Position numbers and translations under genes: made by a program. Shown piece by piece: positions 8,441 through 13,459 of a stretch of DNA of 36,223 bases. Origin of the DNA: Candidatus Woesearchaeota archaeon (GTDB lineage Archaea; Nanobdellota; Nanobdellia; Woesearchaeales; UBA10216); assembly GCA_016180105.1 (NCBI GenBank), contig JACPBZ010000004.1:1-36223 (forward strand), read 5' to 3'. Numbering within the stretch: position 1 is the first letter of the stretch; each line of letters begins with the position of its first letter. A model generated the notes under the pieces. The model was not told where the DNA came from and ran no database searches. It saw only the letters and a list, made by a program, of their open reading frames with translations.

Positions 8441-8489
8441 GCGGCAGTTGCAGTAAAAACGAGTTTTTTACTTCAAAAGCTGTTGCCGC
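8441..8489 (+). other. Stem-loop in the tRNA-Leu leader
   Basis: GCGGCA (8441-8446) pairs with TGCCGC (8484-8489), and GTAAAAA (8453-8459) pairs with TTTTTAC (8465-8471) around a 5-nt loop. The basal stem uses the first two bases of the mature tRNA, so it competes with the acceptor stem. It may be a processing element or a small structured RNA; it is not recognised as a known family. Confidence 0.45.
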
Positions 8490-8585
8490 GGGGATAGCAA
8501 AGCCTGGCTAAATGCGCAGGACTTAAGTCTCTTTGAGAAATCCTGTGGGTTAGTCCCTTCGGGGGTTCAAATCCCCTTCCCCGCA
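8488..8585 (+). tRNA. tRNA-Leu(TAA) with 12-nt intron
   Basis: Acceptor GCGGGGA/TCCCCGC, long class II variable arm (GGG..CCC), T-loop TTCAAAT, discriminator A at 8585, no encoded CCA. The anticodon stem is CAGGA/TCCTG with anticodon TAA at 8524-8526. An intron at the canonical 37/38 position is 8528-8539. The precursor folds as a bulge-helix-loop: 4-bp helix CTTA (8522-8525) with TGAG (8534-8537), a 3-nt bulge AGT on one side and AAA on the other. Cutting after the second base of each bulge leaves the 7-base loop CTTAAGA. This is the archaeal splicing-endonuclease rule. Confidence 0.92.
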
Positions 8586-8588
8586 TTC

Positions 8589-9263
8589 ATGGAAGTTGGG
8601 GACATTATTGACTATTGGCAAATGTGCGCTGAGGAAGGTGCCAGTTTGCAAAGAGGTATGAACTACAGGCTTAAAGGTAAAAATACAGTCATACTGATGA
8701 GCCTAAGGCCTAATGCACCTTACGCAGATAGAGTTGAAGAAAATGGTAAAGTACTAATTTACGAAGGTCATGATGTTGCTCGTAGTTTGTCAAAAAACCC
8801 TAAAATGGAAAATCAACCAAGGGAAGTTAATGGAAAACTTACCCAAAATGGGCTTTTCCAAGCAGCAGTTGCTAGGTATAAGGACGGTGCACAACCTGAG
8901 CTTGTGAGGGTATACGAAAAGGTCAGAGATGGAATATGGACTTATAATGGAATTTTCAAATTGGTTGAGTGTTGGAATGAGGAATCAGAAAAAAGAGATG
9001 TTTTTAAATTTCGCTTAGAAGTCACTGACGAACAAATCTCTTGGCAGGCTCAAGATTTAGAGCATAATAGAATTATTCCAGCTTCGGTTAAAATCACAGT
9101 ATGGAGAAGGGATAAGGCCGCATGCGTAATATGTCAAAGCAAAGATAATCTTCACTTCGATCACATAATCCCTTTTTCAAAAGGTGGCTCGTCTTTGATT
9201 GCCGAAAACATACAAGTACTTTGTGCAAGGCACAACTTATCAAAACGAGATAAAATAGAGTAA
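8589..9263 (+). CDS. SRA-HNH modification-dependent endonuclease (type IV restriction-like)
   Basis: 224 aa. Residues about 15-145 resemble a YDG/SRA modified-cytosine-reading domain: GASLQRGMNYRL, VLIYEGHD, KLTQNGLFQAAV, ELVRVYEK and WTYNGIFKLVECW follow the SRA order. Residues 170-222 are an HNH nuclease: C179-x2-C182, D191-H192 (FDHIIPFSKGG), N207, and C212-x2-H215 for the structural zinc. Known SRA-HNH proteins cut DNA bearing 5-methyl- or 5-hydroxymethylcytosine, so a defence role against modified phage or foreign DNA is the natural call. The gene is visibly AT-richer than its neighbours and starts 3 nt after the tRNA-Leu, with no room for its own promoter. It must be cotranscribed with the tRNA and released by tRNA 3' processing, or read from an unseen signal inside the tRNA. 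No methylase is adjacent. Confidence 0.85.
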   Translation: MEVGDIIDYWQMCAEEGASLQRGMNYRLKGKNTVILMSLRPNAPYADRVEENGKVLIYEGHDVARSLSKNPKMENQPREVNGKLTQNGLFQAAVARYKDGAQPELVRVYEKVRDGIWTYNGIFKLVECWNEESEKRDVFKFRLEVTDEQISWQAQDLEHNRIIPASVKITVWRRDKAACVICQSKDNLHFDHIIPFSKGGSSLIAENIQVLCARHNLSKRDKIE

Positions 9264-9273
9264 AAATACACAC

Positions 9274-9402
9274 TTAAGTAACTGCTTCAGAATGCTCCGA
9301 CTCCACGTGCCTTTCGAGCATTATGTTTGTGCAAAAAGTCTCCCCGCACTGCCCGCAGCGAAATCGTCCCGGCGAGGGACGATTTGTCGCCATAGGCGAC
9401 AT
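9274..9402 (-). CDS. C2H2 zinc-finger microprotein
   Basis: 42 aa (MSPMATNRPSPGRF then one finger). The finger is FRCGQCGETFCTNIMLERHV followed by ESEH: Cys-x2-Cys, aromatic, Leu, His-x4-His. The in-frame alternative start is ATG 9393. It lies 16 bases after the stop of a second zinc-finger gene on the same strand and in a different frame, so it is probably expressed from the same transcript. Its 5' part contains two abutting perfect hairpins (9361-9400). Single-finger proteins of this size are common in archaea and usually bind nucleic acid or protein; the target is unknown. Confidence 0.65.
   Translation of the reverse strand: MSPMATNRPSPGRFRCGQCGETFCTNIMLERHVESEHSEAVT
9361..9400. repeat. 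Two abutting perfect hairpins
   Basis: 9361-9385 is a 10-bp perfect stem (AAATCGTCCC/GGGACGATTT) around GGCGA. 9386-9400 is a 6-bp perfect stem (GTCGCC/GGCGAC) around ATA. They lie at the 5' end of the small zinc-finger gene and could be an inserted dyad element or an RNA control structure. Confidence 0.7.
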
Positions 9403-9418
9403 AATTTCATTAGCATTT

Positions 9419-9586
9419 TCAAGCCTTCGCGGTTTCGCCGCCCGGCGCGATTGCCTCGCCAGTTGCACCTGGCAGTTCAGGACCTGCTTCTTCAGGCACG
9501 TGCACTGAAGCCTTGTGGCTTTCGAGCTCTTCCTTTGTGGGAAACTTAAGGCCGCATTTTTCACAGAAGTGCTCAAGCGTTTCCAT
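9419..9586 (-). CDS. C2H2 zinc-finger microprotein
   Basis: 55 aa, ATG 9586 to TGA 9419-9421. The finger occupies residues 7-29: HFCEKCGLKFPTKEELESHK then ASVH, i.e. Cys8-x2-Cys11, Phe15, Leu21, His24-x4-His29. The tail (about 30-55) is acidic, Pro/Gly/Ala-rich and probably disordered. A TATA box lies 37-50 bases upstream. A 100-codon reading frame in another phase overlaps it, but only this frame gives a finger here. First gene of a probable two-finger-protein transcript with the 9274-9402 gene. Confidence 0.78.
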   Translation of the reverse strand: METLEHFCEKCGLKFPTKEELESHKASVHVPEEAGPELPGATGEAIAPGGETAKA

Positions 9587-9622
9587 AGAAAGAGAACAGG
9601 ACGTCAGGGTATAATAATTTTG

Positions 9623-9636
9623 CTTATATAAATTTT
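9623..9636 (-). promoter_or_regulatory. TATA box of the zinc-finger transcript
   Basis: The minus strand reads AAAATTTATATAAG. It overlaps the last codon of the flavoprotein gene and would start RNA near 9603, 17 bases before ATG 9586. Confidence 0.55.
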
Positions 9637-10990
9637 AAAGGGAGTTTGCAGCCCTTTGCACCACTTCTGAAAGCGCAGGGTGCACGTGCACTGCCCTCGT
9701 GATGTTGTCAATCGTGCCGTGGCCTGACTTCATTGCAACAACAACCTCGTGTATCAGGGTTGAGGCGTCAGGCCCGATAATGTGGCAGCCGAGGATTTTG
9801 CCAGTCTTTTTTTCAATGAGAATTTTTGCAAAGCCAGTCTCATCTTGCAGTGCTGCGCCCATCCCAGTGTCCTTGTAAGAGTATCTTCCAGCTGCATAGC
9901 TGCCTTTTTTCAGGTCCTGCTCCTTTAAGCCGACTCCGGCAATTTGCGGCGATGAGAATATGGCGTGGGGCATTGCAGAGTAGTCAACCTTTCTTTTCGC
10001 TTTTGGGTTGAATGCGTTATGGTAGATGTATTGCGATTCAAGGTTTGCGGAGTGCTTGAACTGGTATTTGCCAGCAATGTCGCCTCCGGCCCAGACACCA
10101 TCTGCTGTTGTTTCGAGATAATCATTCGCTACTATGAAGCCTTCCTTGTTCACTTTTACTCCAGCCTTTTCAACATCAAGTATGTCCGCATTTGGCGTTC
10201 TTCCCGCTGCCACCAGAAGCTGGTCTGAGACGACTATCCTCCTCGTCTTCCCATTTGTGGCAGCAACGGCGAATTTGCCCTTGGCCTTTGAAACGCTTTC
10301 AGCAGAATGCCCCAGGAGCACATTGAACTTCTTGCCGTAAGCTTCAGTGAACGCTTTTGCAATTTCCGAATCCTCGCTTGGCACAAGGGTGCTGCCTCGC
10401 TCCAGGATTGTGACTTTGCTTCCCATTGCGCCAAAGAAATGCGCCAATTCGGCAGCTATGTAGCCTCCTCCGATTATTGTGAGTGTCTTTGGCAGTTTTT
10501 GCAGCCTGAGGGCTTCTGTGCTTGTGATGTAGCCTGAAGTTTCAATTCCCTTGACTGGCGGGATTGCTGGCCTTGTGCCGGCAAAGATGAAGATTTTATC
10601 TGCGGTTATTGTTTTGTTTCCGACATTGAGCGTTTTCTTGCCAGAGAACTTTCCTTTTTCCTTGAATAGCGTGATGTTCCTTGTTGCCCTAATGCTTGCC
10701 TCGATTTCACGCGAGTCATTGTCAACGAATCTTGATACCCTTGAAACGATGCCCTTGAAGTTCACGGAGCTTATCCTGGATTTTACTCCGAATTTTTCCG
10801 CATTGCGTATTGTCTCAGCAACATCAGCAGAATGGATGAGCATTTTTGAGGGGATGCAGCCCCTGTTCAGGCAGGTTCCGCCCATTGGGCCATTCTCGAC
10901 AAGGGCAACTTTTAACCCCTGGCTTGCCGCAGCATCCACGATGTTAAGCCCGGAACCAGCTCCTATGACGATTACATCAAAGCTTTCCAT
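9635..10990 (-). CDS. Dihydrolipoamide-dehydrogenase-like flavoprotein disulfide reductase
   Basis: 451 aa, the normal length for class I pyridine-nucleotide-disulfide oxidoreductases. FAD site: VIVIGAGSGLN at residues 6-16. Redox disulfide: GGTC40-LNRG-C45-IPSKML. NAD(P) site: TIIGGGYIAAELAHFFGAMG (about 171-190). Second FAD motif: TTADGVWAGGDIAGKY. The C-terminal dimerisation domain carries the catalytic dyad in HVHPALSEVV. The GxGSGLN form recalls the mycothione-reductase/Hg-reductase side of the family, and no 2-oxoacid dehydrogenase subunits are adjacent. Its substrate could therefore be lipoamide, a low-molecular-weight thiol or another disulfide. It is leaderless: its TATA box is 26 bases upstream. 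Confidence 0.92.
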   Translation of the reverse strand: MESFDVIVIGAGSGLNIVDAAASQGLKVALVENGPMGGTCLNRGCIPSKMLIHSADVAETIRNAEKFGVKSRISSVNFKGIVSRVSRFVDNDSREIEASIRATRNITLFKEKGKFSGKKTLNVGNKTITADKIFIFAGTRPAIPPVKGIETSGYITSTEALRLQKLPKTLTIIGGGYIAAELAHFFGAMGSKVTILERGSTLVPSEDSEIAKAFTEAYGKKFNVLLGHSAESVSKAKGKFAVAATNGKTRRIVVSDQLLVAAGRTPNADILDVEKAGVKVNKEGFIVANDYLETTADGVWAGGDIAGKYQFKHSANLESQYIYHNAFNPKAKRKVDYSAMPHAIFSSPQIAGVGLKEQDLKKGSYAAGRYSYKDTGMGAALQDETGFAKILIEKKTGKILGCHIIGPDASTLIHEVVVAMKSGHGTIDNITRAVHVHPALSEVVQRAANSL

Positions 10991-11010
10991 TGCCTTGATT
11001 TCATTTTGGC

Positions 11011-11022
11011 CGTTTAAATACC
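11011..11022 (-). promoter_or_regulatory. TATA box of the flavoprotein gene
   Basis: The minus strand reads GGTATTTAAACG, centred 26 bases before ATG 10990, in the 43-bp gap after the DUF192 gene. A leaderless mRNA is predicted. Confidence 0.6.
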
Positions 11023-11033
11023 TTGCGCTGTGT

Positions 11034-11498
11034 TTATCGCGCTATTTTCACGGCCTGTCCCTCAGCTATTCCTTGCCTGTCAGTGAAATTGCCATTTACT
11101 TCCAGCACGTACATTGCCGGTGCTTCTGAGCTGTAAGTGGGGCAGGGGTCGGAAACGCAGGGAATTGCGTGATGTATTTTCACGATTCTCATTCCTTCTG
11201 AAAGGGATATGATGTCAAGCGGTATCAGCGTGTTTTTCATCCAGAATGTCCTCTGTGCAGAATCCGGAAAGATAAAAATCATTCCCTCATCCTCACGAAG
11301 GGACTGCCTGTGCATAAGCCCAAGTTTCCTCTCCTCGGGCGAATCGGCAATTTCGGCAGTGATTTTGACAGGCTCTGAGTCTTCCGGGTAAAGTGTCACT
11401 GTTGCCGGTTTTCCATCAGGGGCATTGGCAAAGTAGTAAGTCGCGGCTGCAGCAACAATGGCAAATGCGATAACAGCCAAAGTCACTTTTTTTCTCAT
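11034..11498 (-). CDS. DUF192 family exported protein
   Basis: 154 aa. Residues 1-24 are a basic N-terminus plus a hydrophobic helix (signal peptide or anchor). Residues about 35-152 match the DUF192 (PF02643) pattern: ITAEIADSPEERKLGLMHR, EGMIFIFPDSAQRTFWMKNT and LIPLDIISLSEG, with the characteristic W-M-K-N core, then YVLEVNGNF and GIAEGQAVKI. The family is small, monomeric, usually exported, and biochemically poorly defined. The gene is preceded by a TATA box that also serves the divergent tRNA-Thr. Confidence 0.92.
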   Translation of the reverse strand: MRKKVTLAVIAFAIVAAAATYYFANAPDGKPATVTLYPEDSEPVKITAEIADSPEERKLGLMHRQSLREDEGMIFIFPDSAQRTFWMKNTLIPLDIISLSEGMRIVKIHHAIPCVSDPCPTYSSEAPAMYVLEVNGNFTDRQGIAEGQAVKIAR

Positions 11499-11520
11499 TT
11501 ACCCGAATTTTGGGGAATAG

Positions 11521-11530
11521 CTTTAAAAAT
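11521..11530. promoter_or_regulatory. Shared TATA element for divergent DUF192 gene and tRNA-Thr
   Basis: CTTTAAAAAT is AT-symmetric. Its centre is 28 bases before the DUF192 ATG on the minus strand and 30 bases before the tRNA-Thr 5' end on the plus strand, so both units fit promoter spacing from one element. Confidence 0.5.
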
Positions 11531-11555
11531 CATTTCCATTAGCGGATTTGTTATT

Positions 11556-11627
11556 GCCTCTATGGCGCAGCAGTAGCGCGCGTCCTTGGTAAGGACGAGG
11601 TCCCGGGTGCAACTCCCGGTAGAGGCT
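11556..11627 (+). tRNA. tRNA-Thr(GGT) with atypical elbow bases
   Basis: Acceptor GCCTCTA/TAGAGGC, D-stem GCGC/GCGC, anticodon stem CGTCC/GGACG with loop TTGGTAA (anticodon GGT), T-stem CCGGG/CCCGG, discriminator T at 11627, no intron and no encoded CCA. The T-loop is TGCAACT, so position 55 is G (11609) instead of the near-universal T. The D-loop is AGCAGTA, so position 18 is A (11572) instead of G. The G18-T55 tertiary pair is therefore replaced at both ends, while G19 and C56 are retained. Followed by a TTTT run. Confidence 0.93.
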
Positions 11628-11647
11628 TTTCTTCTGGCATTCCGAAG

Positions 11648-11660
11648 TTTTTTATATTCC
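11648..11660 (+). promoter_or_regulatory. TATA box of the two small membrane-protein genes
   Basis: TTTTTTATATTCC predicts RNA starting near 11682. That is downstream of the ATG at 11669, which helps place the true start at 11699. Confidence 0.5.
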
Positions 11661-11698
11661 ATCATCCTATGAGGGATGACAAGTTCGGGGGTGAGAGT

Positions 11699-11896
11699 AT
11701 GGCAAGGAGGGACGAGCAGATGTTTAACGCGGATGTTCTAAGGGAGCGGATTGACGAGATAAAGCACAGGATTGCGGACATTGAGGGCAACTTTGAAAAG
11801 TCAATCGGGGACCACCCTTTCAAGTCTGTTGCCGCTGCCTTCGGCGCGGGTGTTATGCTTGGCGCATTGGGAGCGCTCCTGATGAAGAGGAAGTAA
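11699..11896 (+). CDS. DUF883-like (YqjD/ElaB-type) membrane-anchored protein
   Basis: 65 aa from ATG 11699, chosen because GGGGGTGAG lies about 4 nt upstream and because an in-frame ATG at 11669 falls before the expected transcription start. Residues 5-40 form a charged amphipathic helix (VLRERIDEIKHRIADIEGNF). DHPFKSVAAAFGAGVMLGAL then gives one C-terminal membrane helix ending in KRK. The phrase with a short 'HPFKS' turn before a Gly/Ala-rich helix is characteristic of the DUF883 fold. Bacterial relatives tether ribosomes to the inner membrane in stationary phase; whether that applies here is inference. Seven bases separate it from the next gene, so the two are an operon. Confidence 0.72.
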   Translation: MARRDEQMFNADVLRERIDEIKHRIADIEGNFEKSIGDHPFKSVAAAFGAGVMLGALGALLMKRK

Positions 11897-11903
11897 TGCC
11901 AAA

Positions 11904-12140
11904 ATGGTCTTCGCAAGCCTGATGAGAGGCATTGAAGGCGCGGTCAGCCAAAAAGTCAGTTCTCTCAAGAGGAAAGTGATGCTTGCAGGAGTTGAGTTTC
12001 TTCTCTACTCCTTGAGCATTGTTTTCCTTGCTGTCGGCAGCGTGCTATTTATCTCAAGGTTTTTCCCGCTGGACCTGGTTCTTCTGGTTGCCGGGACGAT
12101 CCTGCTCTACGTCGGCTTGCTGACCAGGAGGCTGCGATAA
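11904..12140 (+). CDS. Small two-helix membrane protein
   Basis: 78 aa. Residues 1-28 are an amphipathic N-terminus (SLMRGIEGAVSQKVSSLKRK). Two hydrophobic helices follow, at about 30-50 (FLLYSLSIVFLAVGSVLFI) and 56-73 (LDLVLLVAGTILLYVGLL), then a basic RRLR end. An alternative start is ATG 11922 (MRGIEG). It is cotranscribed with the DUF883-like gene and resembles the phage-holin-like/YqjE partner that often accompanies YqjD-type proteins. That parallel is inference. Confidence 0.7.
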   Translation: MVFASLMRGIEGAVSQKVSSLKRKVMLAGVEFLLYSLSIVFLAVGSVLFISRFFPLDLVLLVAGTILLYVGLLTRRLR

Positions 12141-12147
12141 AGGAAAG

Positions 12148-12294
12148 CTAAGCCCGTGCCTTTGCCTTCTTCGCTGCTTCCTCTCCCATTGCCTCTGGAT
12201 GCGTTGCCCTGTTATGGCTCTCAAGCTCACTCCAAGAATCAAAGCTCGCGTTGCACATTTCGCACTTGTTTTTCATCACGCCCATCACCCGCAT
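12148..12294 (-). CDS. C2H2 zinc-finger microprotein
   Basis: 48 aa if started at ATG 12294; in-frame ATGs at 12285 and 12276 are possible. The finger is KCEMCNASFDSWSELESHNR then ATH: Cys-x2-Cys, Phe, Leu, His-x4-His, closely similar in layout to the 9419-9586 protein. The tail is Glu/Ala/Lys-rich and helical. The gene is convergent with the small membrane-protein operon, with only 7 bases between stops. It has its own TATA box upstream. It is the third such protein in 3 kb. Confidence 0.75.
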   Translation of the reverse strand: MRVMGVMKNKCEMCNASFDSWSELESHNRATHPEAMGEEAAKKAKARA

Positions 12295-12547
12295 CGGGAA
12301 ATGGTTGCAAACTATTTAATTCTGCCTTATATAAACTTTAGAAGGATTCTCAAGCAGGTTTTTGGATTAAAAGCCGTTTATTAAAAATTCGTTATGTTTA
12401 TAAATTTTATAAAGTATAAGCGAAATTTATTAATTTGCTCGCACCGTTTTTTGTCATTGCTATTTTTGGGGGGGGAGCTTTTCCCAGAGACTGCAAAACA
12501 GGGACGACATAACACAAAGCACGAGCTGCATAGAGGAGGTGTGAAGG
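12295..12547 (+). promoter_or_regulatory. Intergenic region with promoter candidates for the polysaccharide operon and the zinc-finger gene
   Basis: Minus strand: GTTTATATAA at 12327-12336 is the TATA box for the zinc-finger gene. Plus strand: AT-rich TATA candidates at 12396-12408 (GTTTATAAATTTT) and 12423-12436 (AAATTTATTAATTT) probably start the long operon, with a leader of 90-120 nt. The leader contains a run of eight G (12470-12477) and ends with GAGGAGGTG (12533-12541), a near-perfect ribosome site 7 nt before the GTG start. Confidence 0.5.
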
Positions 12548-13459
12548 GTGCCGCAAAAGAAGTCAAGCATAGCTGGAGCTTTAAGCTTCGATTCGCAAGC
12601 CGAATCGGTTACAAAGAATACTGCAACGGAAAAGGTTAGCACGGCCTGTGTGGTTATCCCCACTTACAATGAAGCTCAGAATATTTTAGATGTTCTTGAT
12701 GCTTTTTTCGATCAGGCAAGGCTGATTAACAGGAACGCCAATGGCGATGCCATAGCTGTCCAAGTCTTGGTTGTTGATGACAGTTCCCCTGATGGCACTG
12801 CGTTCGTGGTCGAAAGGTATGCCAGGAAGAATTCCAGCGTTCATCTTCTGTTAAGGCCGGGAAAGGGCGGGCTTGGCTCTGCCTATATTGCGGGCATGAG
12901 GCACGCCATTGATGCCATCAATCCCGACGTGATTGTTGAGATGGATGCTGACCTTTCGCACAATCCAAGGGATGCTTTCCGGCTTATTATGGGCATTCGC
13001 GAAGGTGCTGATTTTGCAATCGGCTCCAGGTATGTTGACGGCGGCAGGTTGCCTGATAATTGGGGACTTCACAGGAGGGTGATTAGCACGCTTTCCAATT
13101 TGACAACGAAGCTTATTCTTGGCCTGTGGTCGGTGAAGGATTGCACTGGGGGTTTCAGGGCAATCCGGACTAGCATTCTGAAAAAAATCGACCTTGCTGG
13201 CCTGAATGTCAGGGGTTATGCGTTCCAGGCCGTGATTCTTGATGCTGCAATTCGCAATGGCGCCAGCGTGGTTGAGATTCCAATCACTTTCTCTGAGAGG
13301 AATGCTGGCAAAAGCAAGATGGGATTGATTGACCTTGTTGAGGGCGGCCTTGTTCTGCTTAAGGCAAGGCTTGGCCGTGCATCCGGTCGGAGGCTGCCTG
13401 TTGCGCCGGGAATTTTTGCAAAGCGCGAACTTGGTTCGGGTGGGAACAATGATGCTTGA
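12548..13459 (+). CDS. Dolichol-phosphate-mannose-synthase-like GT2
   Basis: 303 aa, GTG start fixed by GAGGAGGTG. It is a GT-A glycosyltransferase of the DPM1/GtrB type, which loads a sugar from a nucleotide donor onto a polyprenyl phosphate at the cytoplasmic membrane face. Motifs: VVIPTYNEAQNI (about 35-46), VLVVDDSSPDGT, GKGGLGSAYIAGM, the metal-binding DADLSHNP, IGSRYVDGG and VKDCTGGFRA, then IPITFSERNAGKSKM. There is no membrane domain; in many archaea a GtrA membrane domain is fused here, but in this operon it is the first domain of the next gene. The 3' end overlaps that gene by 11 bases, so translation is coupled. First gene of the operon. Confidence 0.93.
   Translation: MPQKKSSIAGALSFDSQAESVTKNTATEKVSTACVVIPTYNEAQNILDVLDAFFDQARLINRNANGDAIAVQVLVVDDSSPDGTAFVVERYARKNSSVHLLLRPGKGGLGSAYIAGMRHAIDAINPDVIVEMDADLSHNPRDAFRLIMGIREGADFAIGSRYVDGGRLPDNWGLHRRVISTLSNLTTKLILGLWSVKDCTGGFRAIRTSILKKIDLAGLNVRGYAFQAVILDAAIRNGASVVEIPITFSERNAGKSKMGLIDLVEGGLVLLKARLGRASGRRLPVAPGIFAKRELGSGGNNDA

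Noticed and set aside
8441-8494. H/ACA guide RNA upstream of tRNA-Leu
   Set aside because: No ACA/ANA box at the right distance and no kink-turn could be recognised; kept only as an unexplained leader hairpin.
8560-9273. Integrated mobile element using tRNA-Leu as attachment site
   Set aside because: No integrase and no second copy of the tRNA 3' end was found to the right, so a classical island is not supported, although the nuclease gene itself looks acquired.
9274-9576. 100-codon minus frame ending in a zinc finger
   Set aside because: Its first half overlaps, out of phase, a better zinc-finger gene (9419-9586) and has no domain. Only the last 42 codons are credible.
11669-11698. Upstream ATG of the DUF883-like gene
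   Set aside because: It lies only about 15 bases from the TATA box, before the expected RNA start. ATG 11699 has a ribosome site.
13329-13448. Forty extra N-terminal codons for the GtrA-GH9 gene
   Set aside because: They lie within the GT2 gene, encode no GtrA-like sequence and lack a ribosome site. ATG 13449 fits the operon's overlap pattern.
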